Part shown: positions 8,956 through 15,923 of the stretch, piece after piece
Layout of the letters: each line of letters opens with the position of its first letter
Numbering within the stretch: position 1 is the stretch's first letter
DNA from: Chloroflexota bacterium
GTDB lineage: Bacteria; Chloroflexota; Limnocylindria; Limnocylindrales; CSP1-4
NCBI GenBank assembly: GCA_003152165.1
Contig: PLZO01000013.1
Location: forward strand, 1-53,217
DNA length: 53,217 nucleotides
Direction: 5' to 3'
Notes under the pieces: generated by a model
The model's input: only the letters and a program-made list of their open reading frames with translations
What the model was told of the DNA's origin: nothing
The model's database searches: none
Program-made: the position numbers and the translations under genes

Positions 8956-9300
8956 CTAGTTGACGAGCCGCGAAGGACGCACGCCGCGCTGGACGGCCGA
9001 CCGCACGGTGATCGCCGTCGGGAGCAAAGCAAGGGCCAGGATGAGGCGGGGCGCACCCGCCAGGAACAGGCCCACGGTCACTCCAGCCGAGAATGCGACG
9101 GCGGCGATGACGCCTTGATCTGAAAGGTCATCAATCTGGCCTTGCGCTGCCTCGATCATTCCGCGGGCGCTGTCGACTGCCTCGGGTAGCTGGTCGGCGA
9201 CTGCGCGGCCACGTTCCATCAAGGACGCTGCAGCGCTGTCCCCGGCGTCCTCCGTGCCGGGTTCTGCCTGGTCAGTTCCGTGACTTCCGTTCTTGGTCAT
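8956..9300 (-). CDS. Small two-part membrane protein, paralog of 42707-43075
   Basis: 114 aa. An acidic N-terminus is followed by an amphipathic helix (MERGRAVADQLPEAVDSARGMIEAAQGQIDDLSDQ) and two hydrophobic segments (GVIAAVAFSAGVTVGLFLAGA, PRLILALALLPTAITV), then a short basic tail ending PSRLVN. AAGGAGAT lies 6 bases before ATG 9300. The protein encoded at 42707-43075 has the same layout and near-identical stretches, for example LFLAGAPRLILALAL. Function unknown; the setting among GlsB, CsbD and YggT proteins suggests an envelope stress role. Confidence 0.82.
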   Translation of the reverse strand: MTKNGSHGTDQAEPGTEDAGDSAAASLMERGRAVADQLPEAVDSARGMIEAAQGQIDDLSDQGVIAAVAFSAGVTVGLFLAGAPRLILALALLPTAITVRSAVQRGVRPSRLVN

Positions 9301-9346
9301 CGAATGATCTCCTTCGGATTCTGACCGAACGAGCCGCTTGGCCAGG

Positions 9347-9607
9347 TCAGCCGCTCCAATCGACCCAGGTTGGTCCCGTGGGTTTCATGGAGCTCTCGGT
9401 CTTGTCGATGGCCACGCGGACCTTGTCGATGATCGTCTCATGGGCGGCAAGCAGGCGGTCGATCATGACCGGGACTTCCTCGGCGGCATTGGGTGGCCGC
9501 TCGATCGTCGTCAGCTCAGCGGCGTGACGGGCATCTCCGACCGCGATTCCACCGAGGCTCAGATCCGGTTGCTCGTCACGCCCCGACGGCCGGCGACGGC
9601 ATGCCAT
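9347..9607 (-). pseudogene. Dps-like ferritin remnant (C-terminal part only)
   Basis: The frame reads LGGIAVGDARHAAELTTIER and then PPNAAEEVPVMIDRLLAAHE, which fits the helix C-D region of Dps-family proteins (variable loop, then the helix contributing to the dodecamer). The N-terminal four-helix core that should lie at higher coordinates is replaced by the glsB-like gene, with which the frame overlaps by 49 bases. After AIDKTES the frame runs into unrelated sequence. The ferroxidase residues are missing, so this fragment cannot be a working Dps. The family match is from memory. Confidence 0.45.
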
Positions 9608-9831
9608 ACGACCAGGACAACGACAGCCCCGAAAATTGCCACCAGGATGCTCGAAACATTGAGACCGGTGATGTCTGCGACATGAAGCAGCGAACCGGCG
9701 ATGTAGCCGCCGACGACTGCCCCGACGATGCCTAGCAGGACGGTTCCGATGACCCCCTCACCGCCCCCGGCGATCATGTTTGCGACGAAGCCGGCGATCG
9801 CCCCAAGGACGATCCACGCAATGATCCCCAT
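9559..9831 (-). CDS. GlsB/YeaQ/YmgE-family stress membrane protein
   Basis: 90 aa. It has the Transgly_assoc pattern: three hydrophobic, glycine-rich helices (MGIIAWIVLGAIAGFVANMI, GVIGTVLLGIVGAVVGGYIAG, SSILVAIFGAVVVLVVWHAV). The track start at 9849 is replaced by ATG 9831, with GAGGAGG 9 bases upstream. Members are inner-membrane proteins induced by general stress; the biochemical role is unknown. It lies in a run of minus-strand small stress genes. Confidence 0.88.
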   Translation of the reverse strand: MGIIAWIVLGAIAGFVANMIAGGGEGVIGTVLLGIVGAVVGGYIAGSLLHVADITGLNVSSILVAIFGAVVVLVVWHAVAGRRGVTSNRI

Positions 9832-10058
9832 GCAGTCATTCCTCCTCATGCCTCAGGCGATGGTCCGCCTGAGGACAGACTGGATCGAGCGGCGCTACGG
9901 CGGCAGGCGGCCCATCGGTCCGGCCCTTGCGTCCGCGTGACAGGTCGGCTGACTGGATCGCCATCGGAAGCACATGGCGTGGTGCGCCTTGCAAACCCAT
10001 TAATTGCAGCTCGCGTCCGGTTGTTCAGTTTCCGGCGAGGCAGTCGTATCGTGACCCG

Positions 10059-10364
10059 ATGGTGATCAGGATCCTGGCACCCGCGTTCGGGCCGACGCGG
10101 TCCGGGATTTCAGGCAGCGCGCGATGGTGAAACTGGCCGATGCGCGCAAGGTCGACGGCGTGATCGACGTGCATGTCGGCAACTAGGCCGATGGGTCTGG
10201 CCAGCAGTTCGTCTTCATCAGCTGCTGGCAGACGATCGACGCTCTATACGCCTGGGCCGGTCGCCGGGATCTGCTGGCCCGGGCCGATCTACTTCGACGG
10301 GCTCGAAGATGCCCTGCTGGATTTCGATATCCAACACTACGTCGACTTCGAGGCAACCGAGTAG
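10059..10364 (+). pseudogene. Antibiotic-biosynthesis-monooxygenase-like gene, broken by two frameshifts and a stop
   Basis: Three frames join into one plausible ~100-aa ABM (dimeric ferredoxin-like) protein. It starts ATG 10059 (MVIRILA), shifts frame after GCA, and continues RVRADAVRDF and ADARKVDGVIDVHVGN. It then meets TAG at 10183-10185 and resumes ADGSGQQFVFISCWQTIDAL. It shifts again near CCCGGGCC (~10280) to finish PIYFDGLEDALLDFDIQHYV. Removing one G there restores LLARPIYFDG. Two indels plus a nonsense codon point to true decay rather than a single read error. The ORF track lists only the last piece, in the wrong context. Confidence 0.72.
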
Positions 10365-10463
10365 CCGCGCACGGCTCGAGTTGCCCAGTCTTGCAATGCC
10401 GATGGGAGGTTGGGATGGGCTCCTGGACGGCGATCGCGAGATCGCAACGGTTACCGTCAGGCC

Positions 10464-10694
10464 ATGCAGGATTTCGCTCGGCTGACCGCGCCTTTGCCCG
10501 TCGTGGCCGTTCCCTCGACCGACGACGACTTCGTTCGCTTTGTACAGGCCTGCCTCAGTCCCGACCTCGATATCCCCGCACTTGAACTCCGGCTCCAGCG
10601 GCGTTACCCCCGGGCGAGGGTCCATCCGAACGACCTCAGTGGGCGAGACGCGGTCTGGTACGCCTACCGCGACGGCCGCTGGCGGTTGAGGTAG
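10464..10694 (+). CDS. Small hypothetical protein
   Basis: 76 aa from ATG 10464 (the track ORF starts at 10410). It reads MQDFARLTAPLPVVAVPSTD and ends GRDAVWYAYRDGRWRLR, a compact soluble protein with an aromatic, basic C-terminus. No family is recognised and the ribosome site is weak. Composition looks like real coding sequence. Confidence 0.5.
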   Translation: MQDFARLTAPLPVVAVPSTDDDFVRFVQACLSPDLDIPALELRLQRRYPRARVHPNDLSGRDAVWYAYRDGRWRLR

Positions 10695-10736
10695 GCGTAG
10701 CAGACTGAGCGGTCGCGCTGGGCGCCCCTCGGAGTT

Positions 10737-11156
10737 CTAAGCAATCGTGGGCTCGCGTTGGAAAATGCCTAGCGCCCACAGGATGATCGCCTCGAGAACG
10801 GTCCAACCGACGAGCGCAACCACGGCAGCGACGTCGAGCAACGATCCACCGGCGTGGAGAGCATTGGTCCGCAGGATCCCCTCGAACGGTGCGACGAAGA
10901 CCTGGCTGATGTTGAGGATGGTCGAGACGATGTCGTTACCGGTTCGTGCATCAAGCAGCAGCAACACGATGCGCAGACCGATCACGAGTTGGATCAGGCC
11001 GAAGATGAGGACGATCAGACGGCGGGCGAGCTCCGAACCACTCGGCGTGGAGGTCACCCGGCGTGTCTCGATTGACTGAGTTGTCGCCGTTGGGCCTAAA
11101 CCGGTCGGATCCGGTTGCACGGTGCTGACGACTGTGGGTTCATCCTGGAGAGTCAT
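10737..11156 (-). CDS. YggT-family membrane protein
   Basis: 139 aa. A ~45-residue polar N-terminus precedes two membrane helices (LIVLIFGLIQLVIGLRIVLLLL; SLLDVAAVVALVGWTVLEAII) separated by the YggT-type loop ISQVFVAPFEGIL. AGAGGAGATG precedes ATG 11156. YggT proteins are integral membrane proteins of uncertain function linked to osmotic stress and cell-division gene clusters; the setting here favours the stress link. Confidence 0.85.
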   Translation of the reverse strand: MTLQDEPTVVSTVQPDPTGLGPTATTQSIETRRVTSTPSGSELARRLIVLIFGLIQLVIGLRIVLLLLDARTGNDIVSTILNISQVFVAPFEGILRTNALHAGGSLLDVAAVVALVGWTVLEAIILWALGIFQREPTIA

Positions 11157-11382
11157 GATTCATCTCCTCTGCCTTGGCTCGGTTGGTTCTTGCCCCAACC
11201 GCCACGGGTTACCCGATCCCGCGTTAGGACGTCGGTCTGGCGGACCGATGCAGCCTCATGTTGATCACCGAACACTCCTGCCGACGTCAACGGATGCCCA
11301 AGGGACGCTGCAATCGCATTGCGTTCGCTTCTTGGCTCATGACTGGCCCTCAACCTGCTGCGGGCTGACAGATGCGGCCCTG

Positions 11383-11586
11383 CTACCTGTCGAGGATCCG
11401 ATCGGCCTTGCGGTCAATGGTCTCCTTCTGGGCCCCGCTGAGCTTGCCCTTCTTCTCCTGGGCGGACGCCCGCGCCTTCGCGTCCCGCGCGTGCGCCTCG
11501 TCGGGCATCGGATATTTGCGCTGGGCCGGCAGTCCGAAGTCGGACTTGGCCAGGGAATCACGTTTGGCTGACGTAAGCTTGGCCAT
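11383..11586 (-). CDS. Small Lys/Ala-rich conserved protein (LAKSDF family)
   Basis: 67 aa. It reads MAKLTSAKRDSLAKSDFGLP, then AQRKYPMPDEAHARDAKARA, ending in a basic helix. LxKSDF-LP-x-RKYP-x-DxxHARxAxAR is a recurring pattern in small stress or phage-associated proteins of unknown function. GGAGGT lies 7 bases before ATG 11586; the track start at 11700 adds unrelated residues. Soluble, strongly basic and probably nucleic-acid or membrane-surface associated, but this is inference. Confidence 0.75.
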   Translation of the reverse strand: MAKLTSAKRDSLAKSDFGLPAQRKYPMPDEAHARDAKARASAQEKKGKLSGAQKETIDRKADRILDR

Positions 11587-11644
11587 GTTCGATACCTCCA
11601 GGACTTGGGCTCGCCAACCTAGCCGGCCAGACCTCGGACGACCG

Positions 11645-12019
11645 TTACTCGACGCCGTTACCTGACCGAAGCTCGTCGGCCGCGCCCGACAGCGTGTCAT
11701 CGGGGATTCCGTGAACCGTGGCCGATTGACTGTCGGACGGGCTCCCCGCGCCCGTCGCCCGATTGCTGGCTGGTCCGCGGCGAAGCATCGGGGTCAGGAA
11801 GATCAGGCCGAGGATTGCGGCCCCGATCACCAGCACGGCACCAACGATGGGCCAGCGCCGCCGCTGCTTCGGTCGGGACCACGCGTCGGGCAGGACCGAT
11901 CGCGCTATTGACATGGCCGATTCCTGAATCCCATCGATGTCGATGCGGGCGAGTCTGCGCCGCCCGGACTCGAGAGCGCCGGCCATCTCATCAACAGGAA
12001 CGAGCTGATCGAGTTGCAT
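11645..12019 (-). CDS. Single-pass membrane protein, related in layout to 43053-43397
   Basis: 124 aa from ATG 12019, preceded by AGGAGGTTTCC. The N-terminus is MQLDQLVPVDEMAGALESGR followed by RRLARIDIDGIQESA. A membrane helix (WPIVGAVLVIGAAILGLIFLTPML) and a disordered Gly/Ser tail follow. The 43053-43397 protein has the same order (acidic start, AGRRRLASVDLGGF, one helix, disordered tail). The 37756-38310 protein is a longer version. Function unknown. Confidence 0.78.
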   Translation of the reverse strand: MQLDQLVPVDEMAGALESGRRRLARIDIDGIQESAMSIARSVLPDAWSRPKQRRRWPIVGAVLVIGAAILGLIFLTPMLRRGPASNRATGAGSPSDSQSATVHGIPDDTLSGAADELRSGNGVE

Positions 12020-12304
12020 GGAAACCTCCTGGGATGGCGTATCGCTCAATCTTCGGGGCGCCGAGGCCTCCGTGAGGCAACAGTTCGGCCGGGTCGCCTT
12101 GCATCCACGGTGCAACCGCTCCACCAGCCCGGACGAGCCGGGCAGCTCACGCGCGGACTCGGCGCCGACGTGGGTGCCCGGCTCAGCCCCGCTACCCGAG
12201 GGATCAGCTGGCTAGGGCCTTGACGAACTGGCTGTTGAGCCCCACGGCGGGCCGCCGAGGTACGATCGTGCCCCGCAGAGCTCCTTGCACACGGAGTGTC
12301 GTCG

Positions 12305-13504
12305 ATGACCCGGATCCTCCTCTATACCGGCAAGGGTGGCGTCGGCAAGACGAGCATCGCGGCCGCGACGGCGCTCTTGAGCGCAGATCGGGGCAATCGG
12401 ACGATCGTCCTGTCGACCGACATCGCCCACAGCCTGGGCGATGCTTTCGACACCCGTCTCGGACCGGAGCCGGTCGAGATTGCCCCGAATCTGTGGGCGC
12501 AGGAGCCGGACGTCTATTTCAACATCGGGCACTACTGGGGGACGATCCAGACGTATATGACCGAGCTGTTCAGTTGGCGTGGACTGGATTCGGTGATGGC
12601 CGAGGAGATGACGGTATTGCCGGGGATGGACGAGCTCGGCAACCTGCTCTGGATCGCGGACCACGTGGAGTCCGGCCGCTACGACCTGATCGTGGTCGAC
12701 GCGGCGCCGACGGGCGAGACGCTGCGCCTGCTGTCGCTGCCTGAGGCCAGCCGCTGGTGGGTCGACCGGATCGCGCCGATCGGCCGGCGGGTGAGCCGGC
12801 TGGGTCGGCCCGTCATTGAGCGGCTTGTCGGCGTGCCGGTCCCCCGTGACGAGGTCTTTGCTGCCGCTGAGCGCCTGCTGGCCCGGCTCGATCTCGTCCA
12901 TCGGCTACTGGCCGACCCGGACCAATCGTCTGTCCGCCTGGTCCTGGCGCTCGAGAAGCTGGCCATCGTCGAAGCCCGCCGGTCGTTCACCTACTTCCAC
13001 CTGTTCGGCTATCCGAGCGACCTCGTCATCTGCAACCGGGTCATGCCGGCGACCGTCGGTGGCTATTTCGCGGGCCTGCGTGACACCCAACAGAAGTACC
13101 TGCCGGACGTCATCGAGGATTTCGCGCCGGTTCCCGTCCGAACCGTGCCGTTCTTCGATCGGGAGGTGATCGGCACCGCCGGGCTTCGCGAGATCGGGGT
13201 CGCCCTCTTCGGCAACGAAGATCCCGCCGGGTTCTTCTACCGCGGGCGTCCGTACCGGGTGCGAACCGACGCGGGGGTGCAGATCCTGGAGGTGGCTCTA
13301 CCATTCACGAGCCGTGAGGAGGTGGGCCTGTCGCGCGACGGCGACGAACTCGTCATCCAGGTCGGCGCCTGGCGGCGAACGCTGGTCCTGCCGCGGGCCC
13401 TGGTCAATCGCCCAACGACCGGAGCAAAGATGGACGACGGGATCCTCCAGATCGAATTCTCGCGCCCGGCGAGGGCTGTAGACAAGGAGGTCGATCATGA
13501 CTGA
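12305..13504 (+). CDS. ArsA/GET3-family ATPase
   Basis: 399 aa. It begins TRILLYTGKGGVGKTSIAAAT, the deviant Walker A (GKGGVGKT) of ArsA/Get3, followed by VLSTDIAHSLGDAF (switch I, DxAHS), YDLIVVDAAPTGETLRLLSLP (Walker B/switch II) and the A-loop-like VICNRVMP. A C-terminal ~90-residue beta-rich domain (SREEVGLSRDGDELVIQVGAW) resembles the ArsA HSP20-like extension. GGAG lies 8 bases before ATG 12305. No arsenical pump or arsR is nearby, so a client-protein or redox role is as likely as arsenite export. It overlaps the following gene by 8 bases. Confidence 0.88.
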   Translation: MTRILLYTGKGGVGKTSIAAATALLSADRGNRTIVLSTDIAHSLGDAFDTRLGPEPVEIAPNLWAQEPDVYFNIGHYWGTIQTYMTELFSWRGLDSVMAEEMTVLPGMDELGNLLWIADHVESGRYDLIVVDAAPTGETLRLLSLPEASRWWVDRIAPIGRRVSRLGRPVIERLVGVPVPRDEVFAAAERLLARLDLVHRLLADPDQSSVRLVLALEKLAIVEARRSFTYFHLFGYPSDLVICNRVMPATVGGYFAGLRDTQQKYLPDVIEDFAPVPVRTVPFFDREVIGTAGLREIGVALFGNEDPAGFFYRGRPYRVRTDAGVQILEVALPFTSREEVGLSRDGDELVIQVGAWRRTLVLPRALVNRPTTGAKMDDGILQIEFSRPARAVDKEVDHD

Positions 13505-13853
13505 TGAGCGAAGGGCCGCCCGAGGTCCGCAGGGTGCCAGAGCGCGACGACGGACCACAGCCGCGCCGTCGGCCGGGCTGCCAATCGGCGACTCTGGCTC
13601 GGCCGATGAACGGCTGGTCGAGCTGGAGGCACGCCTGGCCCGCCTCGAGAATACCTCGGGCCTCCGCGAGCGCGGCCGCGACATCATCGGCAGAGTCGCG
13701 CCGCCCGAAGCCGCCCGGCATTTCCGAAACGCCGGCCGCGAGCAGCTCCTCGGAATCCGCTCGATCGTCGACTTCTGGATCCGTCGGATCGAGCTCGCCG
13801 AGGAGCGGGCGGAGGCGCCCGCCGGCGGCCGCGAGACGATCGAGATCGCCTAG
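13497..13853 (+). CDS. Coiled-coil protein co-translated with the ArsA-like ATPase
   Basis: 118 aa, not recognised. AAGGAGG stands 6 bases before ATG 13497, inside the end of the ATPase gene. A basic, low-complexity N-terminus is followed by a helical coil (DERLVELEARLARLENTSGL), then EAARHFRNAGREQLLGIRSI and a charged helix ending EIA. No membrane segment is seen. The overlap makes it a candidate partner or regulator of the ATPase. Confidence 0.65.
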   Translation: MTDERRAARGPQGARARRRTTAAPSAGLPIGDSGSADERLVELEARLARLENTSGLRERGRDIIGRVAPPEAARHFRNAGREQLLGIRSIVDFWIRRIELAEERAEAPAGGRETIEIA

Positions 13854-13865
13854 CGGCTCAGCCGC
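13853..13865. terminator. Short hairpin between convergent genes
   Basis: GCGGC-TCA-GCCGC lies just after the plus-strand stop and before the minus-strand stop at 13876. It could act in both directions, but the stem is short and there is no T-run. Confidence 0.25.
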
Positions 13866-13875
13866 CTCGGTCATG

Positions 13876-14223
13876 TCAGTGCAGGCGCTCCTGCCAGTCG
13901 TAAGGTACGCGGCCGGCCGGACCGGGCAGCGGCTGGTCGAGCGGGTGATGCTCCGGGAACGCCAGGGTCGGCCCGTCTAGGTATTGCTCGGTGACGTAGT
14001 TCCAGAACCAGTCGTCGCCCTTCTCAAAGCTCCGGATCACGGGATGACTGGCGTCAGCGGCATGATGAATGGCGTGCTGCGACGGCGATGAATCGCAGCA
14101 TCCAATATGCCCGCATCGCGCGCGCCGACGCAGGTGGAACCACCAGCCATCGGCCGCCAGGCATTCGACACAGCCGGGACCGCTGGGGGCCGTCTCGGGG
14201 TCGATCTCGTTGTCAGCGGCCAT
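13876..14223 (-). CDS. UBP-type zinc-finger protein
   Basis: 115 aa. Residues ~18-85 form a ZnF-UBP domain: CVECLAADGWWFHLRRRARC, GHIGCCDSSPSQHAIHHAAD and SHPVIRSFEKGDDWFWNYV. The Cys and His spacing needed for zinc is intact. In eukaryotes the fold reads the ubiquitin C-terminus. The bacterial stand-alone versions have no known partner. GGAGG precedes ATG 14223. Cytoplasmic, single gene, convergent with the ArsA pair. Confidence 0.9.
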   Translation of the reverse strand: MAADNEIDPETAPSGPGCVECLAADGWWFHLRRRARCGHIGCCDSSPSQHAIHHAADASHPVIRSFEKGDDWFWNYVTEQYLDGPTLAFPEHHPLDQPLPGPAGRVPYDWQERLH

Positions 14224-14421
14224 CGATCCTCCTCTACCTTGCCTGCCCTGGATGGAGCCCGGCGTGCCCGGCTAACACGCAAAGATCGGATCGCCCAGGA
14301 GTGGGCTTGCAGACCATCGCCATCTGCCTCGAGGATATGGTGGTGGCCCGGCTTGATTCGCCTAGGGTCGGCGCCTTCGAACTGGTCCAAAGGTCAGCCA
14401 GTCGAGCATCGTCCCGACGAC

Positions 14422-14556
14422 CTAGATCACTAACCGTAGGAGCCAATAGATGATCGCCAGAGGCCACGCCACGATCAGGAGAAGGATCGTAATCAGGCAG
14501 CCGTGATCGCCGCCCTGGCGGATAACGACGATCTGGGGCCGCTCCCTATCCCTCAC
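14422..14556 (-). CDS. 44-aa membrane microprotein (not in ORF track)
   Basis: Starts at GTG 14556, inside the last codons of the upstream gene (DKREG-stop), so the two are likely co-translated. The sequence has a polar start (RDRERPQIVVIRQGGDHG) and one strongly hydrophobic helix (CLITILLLIVAWPLAIIYWL) ending LRLVI. Below the length cut-off of the supplied track. No family is recognised. Arrangement and composition are typical of real single-pass small proteins. Confidence 0.6.
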   Translation of the reverse strand: MRDRERPQIVVIRQGGDHGCLITILLLIVAWPLAIIYWLLRLVI

Positions 14557-14743
14557 GTTTGTCGATCGATCTGCCCTCGGCTACCGAGTCGTCGGACGGG
14601 ACATCGATCGGTGGCAGTTCTGCGATTTCGGCGCCGGTCGGGCCCACTGAGGCTGGGTCCTTGAGCCATGCACTGCCTACCGGCCCGTCGACGACGTCGC
14701 TCGCGTCTGGCGCTTGATCCTTGGTTGACTTGTCCTGGGACAC
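14546..14743 (-). CDS. Small acidic hypothetical protein
   Basis: 65 aa starting at GTG 14743, 7 bases after GAAGGAGG. It is acidic and probably disordered (SQDKSTKDQAPDASDVVDGP; AEIAELPPIDVPSDDSVAEG). No domain is recognised. It overlaps the membrane microprotein that follows by 11 bases. Confidence 0.6.
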   Translation of the reverse strand: MSQDKSTKDQAPDASDVVDGPVGSAWLKDPASVGPTGAEIAELPPIDVPSDDSVAEGRSIDKREG

Positions 14744-14756
14744 GAGGTTGCCTCCT

Positions 14757-15116
14757 TCACGTCATGCCGGGCTGATAACTCGGCATTGGAGATGATGACC
14801 TCGGGGGCAATTCCAAATGGCCGAGGCCGCGCCTTTCGCGGGCTGCAGATATCTTGCAGAGTCCGAACCATCGCGGGCTCACCCGAAGGGCTAGGGCGTA
14901 GGCCGCGTGCTTCCGGCCCCGAGTTGCTGCGTCCTGGCGCCGATTGCAATGCGTTTGTTGCTTCGGCGGACCCAATCCACACGATCCATAGGTGCGCCGG
15001 GATCAAGGCTGCGAATCGGCGGGGGCGGCACGGCCGATCCGGACCGGCCGCCGGCCGGCGCCGATTGACGACTGGCGGCTACGCCCAGGGCCTAGACCTG
15101 GAAAGGGAGGATTGAA
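14757..15116. other. Gene-free stretch
   Basis: About 360 bases between a minus-strand gene start and a plus-strand tiny gene. I see no coding sequence with a recognisable product. It probably contains the divergent promoters. Confidence 0.4.
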
Positions 15117-15206
15117 ATGAACTCGCGAAACGGTGGTGTTGGCATCGTTGGAGTGATCGTTATCGTCGTGATCATCCTCGTGATCGTAGGTGTCATCAGG
15201 CTCTGA
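15117..15206 (+). CDS. 29-aa single-helix membrane microprotein (not in ORF track)
   Basis: AGGGAGG sits 6 bases before ATG 15117. The product is MNSRNGG followed by an uninterrupted Val/Ile helix (VGIVGVIVIVVIILVIVGVI) and a terminal RL. Good ribosome site and pure transmembrane composition support a real gene. It resembles in style the 26-aa protein at 43508-43588. Function unknown. Confidence 0.65.
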   Translation: MNSRNGGVGIVGVIVIVVIILVIVGVIRL

Positions 15207-15232
15207 CACTTGGCATCGCGCCAGGTCCGGGC

Positions 15233-15913
15233 CTAGGTCCCGCCGCCCGGGTTGTGCAAGCGGGCCATGTAGGCAGCGGCCTGGGCGCGCCGTTCGAGAT
15301 TGAGCTTGGCCAGGATCGAGCTGACGTAGTTCTTGACCGTCTTGTCCGACAGGAACACCTCGGCCGCGATCTCCTTGTTCGTCTTGCCCTCGGCCACGAG
15401 GAGCAGGATCTTCTGCTCCTGAGCCGTCAGCTGGGAGAGTTCGTCGGGCTGGTCCGCCATCGCAAGTCGGCGAATCCGCTCGAGCACGCGCCCGGTGACC
15501 GCGGGATCGAGGAGCGACTCGCCGCGTCCCACTGCTTCCAGGGCAGCCACGAGGTCTCGCGCGCGAACCTGCTTGAGGAGGTAGCCACTCGCGCCGGCGA
15601 CGATCGCCGACAGGACGGCGTCTTCATCGGGATAGCTGGTCAGGATCAGGACTCGCGTGGCCGGTCTCCCGGCGCGGATCTCCCGACACGCCTCGATCCC
15701 CGATCCGTCCGGCAGCCGGACGTCCATGATGACCAGGTCGGGCTGGAAGCGGCGAGCCGCCTCGACGGCATCGGCGACGGTCCCGGCCTCGGCCACGACC
15801 CGGAACCCGGGACGCCGCCCGAGGAGCGCAACCAGGCCCTGTCGGACGACCTCGTGGTCGTCGACGATCAGCAGGCCCAGTGGGCGAGTCGCTGTGGACT
15901 CCGTATCGGGCAC
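15233..15913 (-). CDS. NarL/DevR-type response regulator
   Basis: 226 aa from GTG 15913, with GAGGAG 6 bases upstream; the track start at 16078 lies inside the kinase gene. Receiver domain: LLIVDDHEVVRQGLVALLGR, phospho-Asp in LVIMDVRLPDGSGIEAC, Lys in GYLLKQVRARDLV. LuxR-type helix-turn-helix: LTAQEQKILLLVAEGKTNKE, then IAAEVFLSDKTVKNYVSSIL. It follows the kinase gene by 10 bases, so the two form a two-component operon, with the overall look of DevR/DosR. Confidence 0.92.
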   Translation of the reverse strand: MPDTESTATRPLGLLIVDDHEVVRQGLVALLGRRPGFRVVAEAGTVADAVEAARRFQPDLVIMDVRLPDGSGIEACREIRAGRPATRVLILTSYPDEDAVLSAIVAGASGYLLKQVRARDLVAALEAVGRGESLLDPAVTGRVLERIRRLAMADQPDELSQLTAQEQKILLLVAEGKTNKEIAAEVFLSDKTVKNYVSSILAKLNLERRAQAAAYMARLHNPGGGT

Positions 15914-15923
15914 TCTGGCTCCT

